Part shown: piece after piece, positions 12,360-24,936 of the stretch | Layout: the number at the start of each line of letters is the position of its first letter | Position numbering within the stretch: position 1 is the first letter of the stretch | Source of the DNA: Plantago major | Lineage: Eukaryota; Streptophyta; Magnoliopsida; Lamiales; Plantaginaceae | Assembly: GCA_026545765.1 (NCBI GenBank) | Contig: CM048844.1 | Coordinates: forward strand, 19,538,237-19,602,236 | Direction of reading: 5' to 3' | Length of the DNA: 64,000 nt | Notes under the pieces: generated by a model | Databases searched by the model: none | Seen by the model: only the letters and a program-made list of their open reading frames with translations | Told to the model about the DNA's origin: nothing | Made by a program: the position numbers and the translations under genes

Positions 12360-15310
12360 ATGAAGGTTCTAACATGGAATTGTCAAGGGGCTGGTGGTCC
12401 TGATTTTGCTGCTAATTTTCGTGACATTGTCCGAGAACATAGACCACATGTAGTTTTTATTATGGAAACTAGGGTTTTTCCAGCGCATGCCGATATTATT
12501 TTACCTACTATAGGTTATAATGACTGGATTACCTCTCCGACTAACGGAATGATGAGTGGAATCTGGTTATTGTGGAATGCAGAAGAAACTGATGTAGAAA
12601 TTCTTCATATTGATGATCAAGCAATTCATGTCTTGATTAATAGATGTGAGCAACCAAATTGGGTCGTCTCAGGTATCTATGCACAGCCCCGTCAGGAAGA
12701 CAAAATCGAGTTTTTAATAGTCTTGAACGGTTTGCAAGTACACTTGAACTACCTTGGCCAGTGACCGGGGATTTCAATGAAATCCGATTTACACACAAGA
12801 AGATGGGGGGGGGGGGGGGGGGGGTAATGTTGCTTCTTTACGCCGATGTCATGCGTTTAATAGCTGGATTGAATTATGTGAGCTACGTGACTTGGGGTTC
12901 CATGGGCCCAAGTTTACTTGGAACAATCATAGAGATGGAACAGGCTGTATGGTTATGAAGCTCGATCTAGAGAAAGCTTATGATCGCGTTAGTTGGGCAT
13001 TCTTAGAGGATACGTTAGATGCTTTCAACTTTCCACCTGTTATGATTCGCATAATAATGTTTTGCGTTAGAAGTGCTAAGTAGCAGATTCTTTGGAATGG
13101 TGAACGGCTTGAATCCATCACATATACTTGCGGCCTCCGGCAAGGTGACCCTCTATCACCTTATTTGTTCGTATTATGTTCGAAAGGCTGTCGTACTTGA
13201 TTAATGAGATGGTGGAAATGAAGAAATGGGTTCCTACTAAGCCGTGCCGGAATGGCCCTGTTTTCTCTCATGTTTTATTTGCAAATGATCTAATTTTAAT
13301 GAGTAAAGCAACAACAACAAATGCAAAGATCATCAAGAAGGTAATTGATCTATTCCGCGACAAGTCTGGGCTAAACCTTAATTTGTCAAAATCAAAGGTT
13401 TACTTCTCAAATACTAATGGGGCGAGTTTGAAAAGATCAATTACTCGGATCCTGGGTTTTAGTCAAACACTCAATCTGGGGAAATATCTAGGGGTCTTCT
13501 TACGACGTGGCAGAATGTCGGGGATGGATTCTGGGAAACTAATCGACAAGGTCATGGCGAAGTACACTGGATGGAAGAAACGCTTTCTCTCTACGGCGGG
13601 TAGAGTAACTCTTATTCAATCCGTCACCTCAGCGATTCCTATCTATGATATGCAGGCAAGCTGGCTGCCTGAACACATTTGTAATAGGCTTGATAAATTG
13701 AATAGAGATTTTATGTGGTCAAACGATGTTAATCAATGGAAAACTCACCTGGTAGGTTGGAAACAAGTTGTTCAACCTAAACAATATGGTGGTATGGGTA
13801 TACGTGAAGCTCGTTTGAATGATGAGGCAATGTTAGCTAAAATCATCTGGAAGATTTTGAAGCAGGAGCGCTCAATTTGGTTGGACTTGATACAGGCCAA
13901 GTATCTAAAAGGACAAAGCTTACTCCACTATATTCCCCGTGCTGGAGACAACCCTCTATGGAAAGGTTTACTGAAAGTTGCGGATAAACTCCATTCTAAT
14001 TTCAGATGGAAGATTTGTAATGGAAATACGATTAGATTTTGGCTAGACTCTTGGCTTAAAAATCCTGGGCTTTATGCGGCGGAGATGCAATTTGTAGATA
14101 AAATTAAGAGAAATGGACATCACTCTTAGTCAGGTTCTAATGGAGAATGGTGAGTGGGATTTTTCGATTTTCCGAACTCCTGTACCACAATCCTTACAAG
14201 ATGAGCTAAATGGAATAAATATTGTGCTGAATAATGAGCCTGACTGCATTTTGTGGAATGACATAGCTTCAGGAATTTTTACTTGTCAATCAACATATCA
14301 ATTTCTACGGAAAAATGCCAATGATATACCTATCCGCATAAGAATCTGGAACTGTATTTGGCGGAGCAGACTCACAAATAAAATGAAGTTTTTTCTGTGG
14401 TTGGCTATTCAAGAGAAATTACATTCGAATTTACTTCGGTATAAACGTCAAATGACCATAGCACCTACCTGTGGACAATGTAATGCTCCAGAGGAAAGTG
14501 TAATTCATATTTTCTGGTATTGCACAGTTGCACAGAGCATATGGAAGGAAATCTTACATGCAGAGGAGTTACGCAAATTCAGTGACATTCCTAATAATAC
14601 CTGGATGGAAGCAAATCTCAAAGGGAAGTTCACCACCTGTCTGAATAGTGAAGCTAGCTGGTTGTCAATTTTCTGGGCCGCAACCTGGACTCTGTGGAAA
14701 TCGCGTAACGCCAGCATCTTTAGAGAGAAGCCTGACACCAAAAATCGGATAATCTTCTTAATTAAACAGCTCAGCTGTGATCTCCAACTCAAATTGGATC
14801 CACATAGCGCTTTCATTAGAAATCAGAAGTGGTGCAAACCAAGAAATACCTGGAAGAAGCTCAACGTCGATGGAAGTGTCCAACCATCAGAAAACATAGG
14901 CGCAATTGGATGTGTACTACGAGATGATAATGGTGATTGGATTTGGGGATTTGCTGCACCCCTACGCCAACCGACTATCAATGAAGCTGAATTGAATAGC
15001 CTACTGAGAGGATTGTAGTTAGCTTGGGAACAGAGGATTCCAAAGTTGCAAATTGAGATGGATTCGGCAGATGTATATGGCTGGACACTGGGTTAGAAAC
15101 TCCACCGACTGAATTAATCGATCAAGTGGACAAATGCAAGTCCTTACTTCGAAATCCATGGGAAGTAGAAATGAAGAAGATTGATCAGAAAGCAAATATG
15201 TGTGCAGATTACCTAGCTAGATTAGGTTATAATTGTGAGGATGAAGGGAAGTTTTGGCTTAACCCCCCAATCTCTGTAATATCCATTTTGGGAACAGATA
15301 ATGGCTACTA
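12360..15310 (+). pseudogene. LINE ORF2 remnant (endonuclease, RT, RNase H)
   Basis: It starts at the ATG of MKVLTWNCQGAGG, the conserved N-terminus of plant L1 endonuclease. TGDFNEI follows near 12765, and the endonuclease part fades at a GPKFTWNN motif. RT sequence begins abruptly with KLDLEKAYDRVSW (12957-12995), so the end of the endonuclease and the start of the RT are missing. GLRQGDPLSPYLF lies at about 13132-13170. The catalytic box reads FAND at 13278-13289 instead of F/YADD. A zf-RVT domain (CGQCNAPEESVIHIFWYC) lies near 14470-14525, and RNase H (VDGS, NEAEL, EMDSAD) at about 14860-15080. TAG stops are present at 13081 and 15016, and the G20 run shifts the frame. The original product nicked DNA and reverse-transcribed LINE RNA. 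Confidence 0.88.
12805..12824 (+). repeat. G20 homopolymer inside LINE ORF2
   Basis: Twenty consecutive G lie exactly where the family has a glycine-rich turn after GDFNEI. The frame resumes afterwards as NVASLRRCHAFNSWIELCELRDLGF, which suggests the run grew from GGN glycine codons. Confidence 0.9.
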
Positions 15311-15342
15311 AGCCTAATGCATTTTTTTCCTTAAAAAAAAAA

Positions 15343-15899
15343 AAGATGAAAACTAATAAGCTAATTAATTTTATGGATTTGTATAGTAAACTAGTTAGTT
15401 AACAATTTTGCTAATTTGTTGTATATAGAATATAAAAAACACATCATGTAGGTTATTACAAAAATACATGTGGTCGTTTAGTATATTATCAAATTAGTTA
15501 TAGCTTATAATCTATGAGTTACTAATTTATGTAACAAATTTATTTTAAAAAATTCACTTCATAGCGCGCTATACGTGTTGTTTTGTAATATTTAATGTGA
15601 TCAAATCGAATGGCGTGACAACTATTGTTTTTCATACATATTAAAGAGAATAATTGTAAAACACAACACTCGTTTGAAGCATAATACTTGCATATTTACC
15701 TCTAATATAAAGAAAGTGTACTATATATAGGATAAAATAATTGCTAACACTATACAACCCGATAATTGAAAGAAAAATAAAAAAAGATAATTAGAAAGGA
15801 GAAAATCACGCATACGGGAATCGAACCCTGAACCATTTACGTAAAAAGTGACACGTATATGCACTAGATTGAAATTGAATGAATATGATGAACGGATCA
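15343..15899. other. AT-rich spacer
   Basis: No gene. A stretch at about 15806-15840 resembles, on the minus strand, a tRNA B box (GGTTCAGGGTTCGATTCCC), but no tRNA fold or A box could be completed. It may be a SINE scrap. Confidence 0.5.
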
Positions 15900-16128
15900 T
15901 GTAACGACCTGACCATTAATGGGCCGAGACCCGGTGATCAATTGAGCCGGCAAGGTTACTCATGACTGTCCCACACACGTCTCGTTGGTATGATATTGTC
16001 CGCTTTGAGCCGGAGCCCACACGAATTTATTTTTTTGTATTCCCAAAAGGCCTCATACCATATGAGAGTGGTGGTCTGTATATATACTATTCACTACAAC
16101 CGTTTTTTTAGCGATGTGCGATGTTACA
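15900..16128 (-). repeat. 3' LTR of the TRIM (minus orientation)
   Basis: It is longer than its partner because of extra sequence near 16050-16120. Part of this resembles a CACTA transposon terminus (CACTACAACCG, then TTTAGCGATG). Confidence 0.8.
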
Positions 16129-16317
16129 ATCTACCCCCCTTAAGGCCTCGACGTTGTCGTTGAGCTTCTGGGGGTTACAATCGGTCCCGAGACCATCTAG
16201 CCCTGCAGGATTCTAGAGGTGGCTCCCACCGCCCATAAAATATAGCACTTTGCCCCGCATGACACGCATGGCACTTTTAGTTCTTGCAGTTCTGGATTAT
16301 CCCGTTCTGATACCACT

Positions 16318-16490
16318 TGTAACAACCCAACCACTAATGTGTCGAGACCCAGCCAATTGAGCCGTCAAGGTTACTCATGACTGTCCATACATGCCTCGTT
16401 AGTATGATATTGTCCGCTTTGGGCAGGAGCCTGCGCAGATTTATTTTTGGTATTTCCAAAAGAATGATCTGCATATATACTAATGTTACA
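16318..16490 (-). repeat. 5' LTR of the TRIM (minus orientation)
   Basis: About 173 bp from TGTAACAACCC to AATGTTACA. The inverted primer site (CTGATACCACT) lies at 16308-16318 immediately beside it. Confidence 0.8.
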
Positions 16491-18095
16491 GATCAGATTT
16501 AAACTGAATTATAATTTTAGTCAAATCCGAGCCATATAATAAGTTGTACTTATAAACTTGCTAATAAATTAATGAATTAATTGTACTAAAATATCATATA
16601 AAATATCTTTGTGGCATGTCCCTGCCTAGAACTAACCACATTTGGGGTGCACCCCACGCTCAAACTGATGAGTGGTGATGTAAAACTGACATTAAATTAT
16701 AATAAAACATACATGCTGTGTTAATTACGTACCAACTAGTTAATGACAAATAAACGTGTATCATAAATGATAACTTAAGCGTACGTACAGTCATCATTAA
16801 ATTAGCAGAATTGGATGTAAGATAATGTGAAGACAGAGGAGTCCAAGGAAGGGAGTAGGCTATGGTTTGGTTAATGGTCACATTCGATTTGTCCAGACGA
16901 GAATGATACATGGCCTTTCACATTAATGCCAAAACTCTCCAATCTTCATCACCAACCACTTAAACTAAATCAAAATCTAAAATCAAGATCTGCAATTATA
17001 TTACCAAACAAGAGGACTTTCGGGCATTGAAACTTCATAGCAAATCTTTAAGATTTCCTGTCTCAGATATGATTCTTAACGAATCTAACTGTTTGCAAGA
17101 CCATTCCAGACTCACGAGTTTGAGTAGAAACTCTTAATTCGAGTAAACACGAGTACGAGCTCGGTAAGGCCCAAACTCAACACGGTTAGGCTAATGAACA
17201 CCCCGAGTTTGAATCACTAGAATTATAAAAAAATTTCTAGATCAAATAGAAAAGATGTATATAGCGGGTCCAAACAAGACAGCTCACGTCGAGATCGAGT
17301 TCAAGCATAGATATAAGAATTCTATACGAGTTGTTTTATAATGTCCAACTATGCGAAGTTGGACTCAGCATAGCTCAGTTGCAACGCCACATGATGATGG
17401 CTCTTGGGGACAAGAGTTATGAGTTATGGTTGATACAAACAGAGGCGGACGCAAAATGTGAAAATTAGGCTGTCAAACTATATGCATATAAGATTATTTC
17501 GGAGTTTAAGGGGATAAACTCTTAAATCAACGAAAAATATTACAATGTATACGAAAATTATTTTTAATATTTTGGGTGGGGGAGGGGAATCCCTATATGT
17601 CCCTCCTGGACTGTTTGACACCTTAGACATTGGAATTTTTATGTCATACGTGACATAAACAAGTTTCTCAGTATACCTAAATCTTAATCTTAAGAAATGG
17701 GAGTATACAAAAGTTGGTGTTACAGTTAAAATTTAATATCAACAGGACAACACGTAAAGGTGAGATCTTGCTCAGCGTTAAAGCATTTGATTCGCACAAT
17801 CACAAATCCCTTTTGGTAAAATTAATGAGTATACACTAAACTTCACTAGCAAGGACCTCTATTGGTTAAGCCTTAGGTCAACCAGATTAGCAGCCAATTG
17901 ACATTCAAATGATCACTTCACTCCAATCTCCAATATACAATTTCCCAGTAAACACTAAACATTGTTGTGTGCACTGTGCAAATAGTAGTAGTACTTTTGT
18001 TCTTCGTTTTTATCCCCGAAAATATCAGAGTAAGTAGAACTTTGTCTTGCTTATACGTCCATTATTCTTGAAATCTTTGTTGCACATCCAATTAA
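16491..18095. other. Intergenic sequence, nothing recognised
   Basis: AT-rich, with only short spurious frames on both strands. No repeat boundary or conserved coding pattern was found. Confidence 0.55.
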
Positions 18096-18358
18096 CGGAT
18101 TGTTTGGAATAAAATTTTAATTGAGGTATAACTGATGAATAGTAACTAAATTTTAATTGAGTTGTGAAAATTTATATTTGGTATAGAATTAAAATTTTAT
18201 AGGTGTTTTTGTAGATTTGTTATGTAGGTTTTGAGTTAATTGAGTTGTATCTCAATTATACTATAGCAATGGTATCTCAATTATAATGGGATGAACAAAT
18301 ACGATTATAAGGTCCGACTTAATTAAAATGAAACGTTAGTTCTATCCCAAACAACTCG
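18096..18358. mobile_element. Tourist-like (PIF/Harbinger) MITE, 263 bp
   Basis: The ends are CGGATTGTTTGGAATA and, inverted, CGAGTTGTTTGGGATA. They are flanked by a TAA trinucleotide on both sides (18093-18095 and 18359-18361). TAA duplication and TGTTTGG-type ends are characteristic of Tourist MITEs. The interior is AT-rich and non-coding. Confidence 0.75.
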
Positions 18359-19131
18359 TAAGTCACTGAATTAAAAATCCGGATTTTGCAACTTTTTTGC
18401 TTGGCACCGAGAGGCTAACATTGAGCACCTAGTTAGGGACTCTTGCACGAACTATTTGTAACTTCAAGATCATACTCTTCCGGAGCACGTCCAATAAAGT
18501 CACATAATCCATATTCACAACATGCACCGTCCATCGTGGAGTACTCTAATCGGACCTAACCATGAACTTTCGTCTTTCTTCGTCGATCTGTCTTGCATCA
18601 TCCACCACATTGTTGGATGATGGTCAATCTGAAGTAGTTTTGTTTGAAAATTTCCATAAATCCCCCCTAGAACTTTAGGTGGTCTTTTACTTGTATATCC
18701 ACTGTTCTACCTTATAACTTTAGATGGTATTTTAGTCATATCACCTTATTTGACCACCTTTAAATCAAGTAAGGTGAAATTGACTCATAGGGCGCCTTAT
18801 AAGGTGATGCAAAATATTAATTAATTTACCAATCAATTTGTTAAACATGTTGATTCAAATAAGTTGTATTATTAGCCTCAAATTTAAACTACATTGACAG
18901 TCTATCTTATCACCTTCCAATCAACTTATCATCTTGTAATTCCTCGATCAGTTAGTTTTGCCAAACATATTCTTAGCTTATCATTTAGCTAGTTTATAAG
19001 CTAGCTGACTTAATAACCTAGGGATTCACGTAACAAGTATTTTTGCTCAATGATCAAATAAACTCATGGATATTATAAGTTAATGGTAATCACTGCCTAA
19101 AACAATATACTGGACGTTTGGTATAGAGTTA
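18359..19131. other. Intergenic spacer between two MITEs
   Basis: No gene or clear element was recognised. Confidence 0.5.
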
Positions 19132-19237
19132 GGCTACATTCTTTGGCTTCATTCGATTCGATTCGATTCTGCTAGTTATATTTTATACTATAATTGATTC
19201 GATTCGATTCGAAGAAATTTCATTGAAGAACAGAGCC
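19132..19237. mobile_element. Tourist-like MITE, 106 bp
   Basis: It begins GGCTACATTCTTTGGCTTC and ends, inverted, GGCTCTGTTCTTCAATG. The duplicated target is TTA (19129-19131 and 19238-19240). Long imperfect inverted arms with repeated GATTC units let the whole element fold back on itself. It is very short even for a MITE. Confidence 0.75.
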
Positions 19238-20058
19238 TTAGAGTTATATAATTGATTTATATATTTTTTGATATATTAATACCAACTGAGTTGATCTGTG
19301 AATTATAGAAATAGGGTGTTGGGATAGAGTTAAATTTTATATTGTTTATAAGGTTATTATATATGGTGTGTAAGAAAAAAGTAATATTTTAATTTTTTTA
19401 TTGGTTTTAATGTTGTTTGATTGGTTAAAAGTTGTCAAATATATTAATTGAAAAATTAAAGATAGATAAAAAGTAGTGCAGAAAGATAAATATCCAACAT
19501 TTTTGGGATAACACTAAAGTTCGATTTTAATTGAGTTGGTATAGTGATCATGTTTGACAAGCGACTTTAATCGAGTTGTAAAAGTACCCATTTTTAATCC
19601 ACATACTATTTACAACTCAATTAAAATTTCTCTATATATACTATTTTTTCTTCTCAATTTATGTTTTCATTTATTATTACAACCTGAAATCAATCAAATA
19701 ACACTAAAACAAATCAAATCATTTTAAAAACTTTGACACAAGTCACTTTACTCCTACACACTTTATACAACAACCTTGTGAAACCTATACAATGTTACTT
19801 CTATCTTACATACAAATTTTCACAACTCAATTACTATTCATTCCGTAAAGGTACGTTAACTTCCGATCTTGCTAAAGTCGTATACAAATAATCACAACTC
19901 AATTAAATTAAAATATGTTAGCATTCCTTCATACGTTGAAAAGTACGTTAACTTAGTTGCTTTCTTACCTTACCAACCAAAAAGAAAAAAACCTTTAAAT
20001 TTGTTAAGAAATGTGAAATAAATTTAATTTTCCTGTAAATCAGTTGTAGTTTGTGAAT
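19238..20058. other. AT-rich region upstream of the CHUP1-like gene
   Basis: Several scattered copies of AATTGAGTTG/CAACTCAATT-type words suggest further eroded MITE material (for example 19520-19640 and 19800-19960). No complete boundary was established. Confidence 0.45.
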
Positions 20059-20292
20059 GATAATATATAATCCCAAATTAGTGAGTTAGTAATAAACAAG
20101 ATCCGAGAAAGAAGCTTATGTGCTTTCATTCACGAAACCAAAAACTGACTTCATATTCATTCATTCCTATTTCCTACTACAGACCACAGTACAGTAACCA
20201 AACTCTCCACCCCTTTCTTTCATTCCCATTCCGTCTGAGAAACACCAACAAACAATCATCACCTTCCCTCAAACAAACAAAACCCAGCAACA
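20059..20292 (+). promoter_or_regulatory. Putative core promoter and 5' UTR of the CHUP1-like gene
   Basis: A TATA-like word (ATATATAAT, near 20063) lies about 230 bp upstream of the ATG. It is followed by a C/A-rich, G-poor leader typical of plant 5' UTRs. The start context AACAATGG agrees with the plant consensus. The transcription start was not determined. Confidence 0.45.
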
Positions 20293-23200
20293 ATGGTTGC
20301 CGGTAAAGTAAAATCAGCAATCGGCCTCCAAAAACAACCCAACCCACCAAAACCCCACCCTCCCTCCAAACCGCCATTGCTACCACCAGCCCCAAGCTCC
20401 GCAAAGAAGCAGGACCCGCCCAAAGGCTCCCGCCCTTTCGGCGCCTACTTCCCACGCGCCTCCGCTCAGGTCCAGCCCCGCCCTCCCGACGTCGCCGAGC
20501 TGCTCCACCTCGTTGAGGAGCTCCGTGAGAGAGAGTCGCGGTTGAAAACAGAGCTACTGGAGCAGAGGCTTGTGAGACAGTCTGTTGCGATTGTTCCGGT
20601 TTTGGAGAAGGAGATTTCGTCTAGGGATTTGGAAATTGAACGTGGGAGAAGGAAGATCGAGTGCTTGGAGACGGAGAATGAGAGGCTCAGGAATGAGAAT
20701 GAGTTTCTGCATTTGGAATTGTCCAAGCAGAATTGCAAGTATGATGAGAAGATCAGGTTTATGCAGGCCGAATTGGCTGATATTAAACAAACCTTCGCTC
20801 AGAGAGAACGAGATGAAAATGAAGATGATCAAGTGGAAGAGTCTTCGTCTTCTTATTCATCAGCATCACCATCGTCATCAACGAACACAACTCCCAAATC
20901 CGTTGTTTCATCAAGTAAAGCCTCCAGCTCTGTTTTTACAGAAAGCTGTTTGAGGAAATGCCTGACTGAGAACAAAAGTGATTTTACGAAGAATGAAGCG
21001 AAATCGGAGGAATTTTCAGAGACTGCTTATGACTCATTATCAACAGGGATGAGATCCGCTGGTTCTCGTGTACCTAAACCGCCTCCATTACCGTCAGCTT
21101 CGTTTCTGTCATCAATTTCTCCATTGGCGGGAAAATCATGCATTCCTCCTCCACCGCCACCGTCTAAATCAGTGGCGCCACCTCCTCCGCCGCCTCCGCC
21201 GGTCAAGGGTTCGAAGATGGTTCCGGCGAAGGTGAGGAGAGTTCCGGAGGTGGTTGAATTTTACCATTCGCTGATGCGGAGGGACTCGAATGGGCGGCGT
21301 GAGGGCGGCGCCGCTGATAATCAGGCGGCAGGAGCGACGGCGAAGGATATGATTGGGGAAATTGAGAACCGTTCTACTCATTTACTAGCTGTAAGTTTCC
21401 TAGTTTACTCTTTGTGTGAGTGTTTATTTACTGTTTTTGCCACTACTTTTACACCTATTTGTTGCTGACATCGACTGGTCGTGGACCTCGTGGTGTCTTG
21501 TTCTGAATTTCTGATTCCCCTAGTAGTAGGATAAAGCCAGCTATATGAGATTTGGAGATCAAACTTGGTAATGCTGAAAGTTTTAAATTGATGTTACAGC
21601 CACCAGGGCATTAATGGCAATTCATTACTCCTACTACTGCTACCATTTGAATGTGCTCTTCAGCTGTCTTGGATAATTAAGTTTCCGATTTTTCGTTATT
21701 TGGAAGATTGGACATAATTGAATTACTAGTACATTGTACTAATGAAGATGGTATCAGGTTGTGCTAAAGGTCTGTTTATGTTATTGATTATTGCAGATTA
21801 AGACTGACGTGGAGACGCACGGAGATTTGATTAGGTTTTTAATCCAGGAAGTCGGGGGTGCTGCGTTCACGGATATTGAAGACGTTGTGCCTTTCGTCAA
21901 ATGGCTTGACGAGGAGCTGTCTTACCTGGTGATTTTCTTGGAGTGATAGTAGTTTTGATTTGCTTGCGTTTACTATTCTGCTTAGCTTACAGGAGACATT
22001 GTCAAACTAATATGTAGGTTGATGAGAGGGCAGTGTTGAAGCACTTTGATTGGCCAGAGCAGAAAGCGGATGCGTTAAGGGAAGCTGCATTTGGGTATTG
22101 TGATCTAAAGAAGCTGGAATGTGAAGCTTCCTCATTTCGTGATGATCGTAAACAGGCTTTTGGACCTGCTCTGAAGAAAATGCAGTCACTGTTTGAGAAG
22201 TATGGATTTGCTATAATTTTAGTAGTTCAGTAATGCTCCTTGCTGTGTTTTGATGTACTGTTTGGTCTTCTTTTCCAAATTAATACGATGTTGTACTGGC
22301 ATAGGCTGGAGCATGGCGTTTACAATCTATCGAGATTGAGGGAATCAGCCATGAAAAAGTACAGAGCATTCCAGATTCCGACTAATTGGATGCTGGACAC
22401 AGGCTACGTAAGTCAGGTAAATTCGTTCTCTATAAATCCTGATATTTGTATTGATTTCATATTCAACAATGACTTTATAGGAGGTAAAAATTTCAAATGT
22501 ATTGCCAGGAATCCGATAGAATTAGATATTTTAGCTGGACATGAACATTGACGTATACTTAGTCTAGACACGGGTTACATAGTTCAACTTGGCATTGATA
22601 TTTTTGGATCATTGTTTTTTTTAAAAAGCCATAAACATCATAATTAATGTACTCCAAAATAAATCATTTATGTTATGCTCTCAAATCACTGTAGGATGCC
22701 TTCTTGACTTGGCAAATGCTTTAGGTAGTTTTATTGTTGCCAGAACTTCATGCCCATGTGATAATTCATTCAGTTAGAGTTGTTGGCACTTGGAAGTTCA
22801 TCCTTTTTGTTCATATGTACTTGGATTGGTTACTCCATTTGAATTTCACAAATTAGCATGCTAGATAATAAATTGTGTTTACTCCACATTTAACACCGGA
22901 TAACATAGGTGTACTTCGTAGCCTGTCCACGAGCAGATATCAGTCCAGAGGTCTGGGGACCAAAATTTTTAGAGCATCAGACAAAACCATAAAAAAACAA
23001 AAACATATTATTTTCTCCGCGTTCTGAATAGAAAGCTCAAGCTGCATCTCGGAGTCGATTATTTCTAAATCCTAATCACTAGTCAAATATAGTACTCCAT
23101 TATATTGATTCCATGACCATAAGTTGTTTGTACCTGTATGTTTTCCTTTCTATCATGGATGATATGCATCTATCCACATTCCCTCAGACTTATGTCATTA

Positions 23201-24936
23201 TGTGTAACTTGAGCAAAGTCATTATCTTGACAAAAACTCTTACACATGTCCAAAATCCAATGCCAACTTCTTCATCAAATAATGTAAGTGATGATGACAT
23301 CTGAGTACTTGTCTGAATAATTAAGTGACTTTCCACTTGCCAGTAGGTAAATTATCTCTACAGCTATCGGCCCTTGTAGAAGGGGAAGACTGAGGGAACT
23401 CCGAAAGCGATCCAGCTACTCTAATTATTGACCAATTTATTAGGTAGTATGTAAGTAGATGGCTTGATTAGTGCCTTGGTGGTCCCTAGAGATGTTTTAC
23501 ATACAAAATATAAAAAAGATTTATACAACTCGAAACTTCTGGGGAACAATGAGAATTTATGGGAAGATTGAACTGTTTTACATATAAAATGATTATGAAA
23601 CTTGATGCTACCTACTAGACAAATGAGCTTAGCAAAAGTTGGATTATTTTATATGCCCACCTCAGTTTCATGTCGTAAATGTGAAAACTCAGATCTTTTT
23701 CCATTATTTTTCTTGTCTGTATTGGATTCATATTTTATGTCCTGGTTTTATTAGTGAGAGACAGATTCTTCATGTAGACATTTTATATTCAGCTGTGGTT
23801 TTTTAAGTCAACTTCTGGTTCCTAGTTCCCATGCTTTTTCTATTTGATCGCCATGCTGTCCTGGATTATTATATTCTTCTTTATCTGAACTTTAATTGAG
23901 GGACTTGATCAAATTTCATGCAGAATATTTGATCAATGCCTCAACTAACTGAAAGATGCTCTTGCTCTGTTCGTGTATGATTTGTAGAATAATTCGAAAC
24001 CAACTATTAGATGAAGCTAGAATATAATGTTCCATTCAGATCTCAAATGCAAAACCTCTTGCTAAAAATTCCTGGGACCTTAGGTTCTCCAAAGACGCTA
24101 GTCTATTGGTGTATCTTGAACTGTATTGAAGTATGAAAATGGAGAACATTTGCGTAGTATTCTTGGCCTTTGATATATTTGTAAGAGCAGACTAATTGAA
24201 GGGTGGACAGACTCAAGTGGTGTGATCCTATCATGAGAATGATGAATTTTCTGCTTCGTTCTCATGTGGACACATGTTGCTGAGCTATGCAAGTAATACA
24301 AAAAGGGTTTTTTGTTGCTGCCTCTCATTGTCTTGGGGTATCATTAATAAATGTTCTCAACTGAAGTAATCTCTTGTGAAGATTTGTCTTTTGCCTTCTA
24401 ATTCACATGATAACAGGACCAGTAGTGTATTAATGAGTTATCTACCTTCATTCCAGATCAAGTTGGCATCAGTAAAATTAGCGATGAAGTACATGAAGAG
24501 AGTACTTGCAGAGCTCGAACTGGTGGGTGGTGGTCCAGAGGAAGAAGAGCTTATAGTTCAAGGTGTCAAGTTTGCATTCAGGGTACACCAGGTAATATAA
24601 TTTACCTTTGGAAATTTATTGCTGATCATGTGCTAGTAAAGGTAGTTGCATTAACCTGCCATGTTTTCGGTTAAATCTAAATCTAATGATAAAAGAAAAG
24701 AAAGAACATGTCCGCATGCGTGTAAAATATTGTTATCATTTTCAACTCAGTTTGCACATGTAGATCTCTGATTGGCCACTGATTTCATTTGTGTTTCTTT
24801 GCAGTTTGCTGGGGGTTTTGATGTGGAAACAATGAAAGTATTCCAGGAACTGAAAGATAAATCTCAAATGTGCAATGTGCAATATCAGAGCCAGCACCCA
24901 CATAAACTTGTTTGTAGATCTTCAGCTACCTGCTGA
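20293..24936 (+). CDS. CHUP1/IPGA1-type coiled-coil proline-rich protein
   Basis: Six exons with GT-AG borders: 20293-21390, 21797-21928, 22018-22199, 22305-22416, 24457-24591 and 24805-24936. They join in frame to 596 aa. Residues 13-45 are proline-rich. RPFGAYFPRASAQV follows at 48-60, then a long coiled coil (about 66-175), a Ser-rich acidic linker (180-215), a polyproline stretch (262-303) and KVRRVPEVVEFYHSLMRRDS at 313-332. From there to the end runs the conserved CHUP1-family domain (DMIGEIENRS, DIEDVVPFVKWLDEELSYLVDERAVLKHFDWPEQKADALREAAF, VQGVKFAFRVHQFAGGFD). From memory it most resembles the Arabidopsis At1g48280 product, including its Cys-rich tail. CHUP1 itself links chloroplasts to actin, and IPGA1-type relatives associate with microtubules. 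No transmembrane anchor is seen at this N-terminus, so a cytoskeletal role is more likely than an envelope one. Intron 4 is unusually long (2.04 kb). No defects were seen. Confidence 0.93.

Larger units (their letters stand above)
10851..15342 (+). mobile_element. Decayed L1-type LINE
   Basis: The order is ORF1 with a DUF4283-like domain, then ORF2 with APE-type endonuclease, reverse transcriptase, zf-RVT zinc-binding domain and RNase H, then an A-run at about 15331-15342. This is the organisation of plant L1 elements that carry RNase H. The copy is inactive: ORF1 and ORF2 contain stops and frameshifts, two long G-runs interrupt the coding sequence, and endonuclease is joined directly to mid-RT sequence. 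The 5' boundary is approximate, and I could not find a target-site duplication matching the bases after the A-run. Confidence 0.9.
15900..16490 (-). mobile_element. TRIM (miniature LTR retroelement, fossil)
   Basis: Two direct repeats starting TGTAAC and ending TGTTACA (15900-16128 and 16318-16490) flank only about 190 bp of non-coding interior. Read on the minus strand, the first LTR is followed by a primer-binding site of the GTGGTATCAG type, and a purine run precedes the other LTR. The target duplication GATCA is perfect (15895-15899 and 16491-16495). This is the TRIM architecture: LTRs, primer site and polypurine tract with no genes. The LTRs differ in length and sequence, so it is not recent. 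It would have needed proteins from another element to move. Confidence 0.88.

Noticed and set aside
14505-14816. 103-codon minus-strand frame
   Set aside because: Antisense shadow of LINE ORF2.
15806-15840. tRNA-like B box on the minus strand
   Set aside because: No A box, cloverleaf or acceptor stem could be completed around it; at most a SINE scrap.
20177-20832. Open frames on the minus strand opposite the CHUP1-like gene
   Set aside because: Antisense shadows of a GC-richer, proline-coding exon, without family resemblance.
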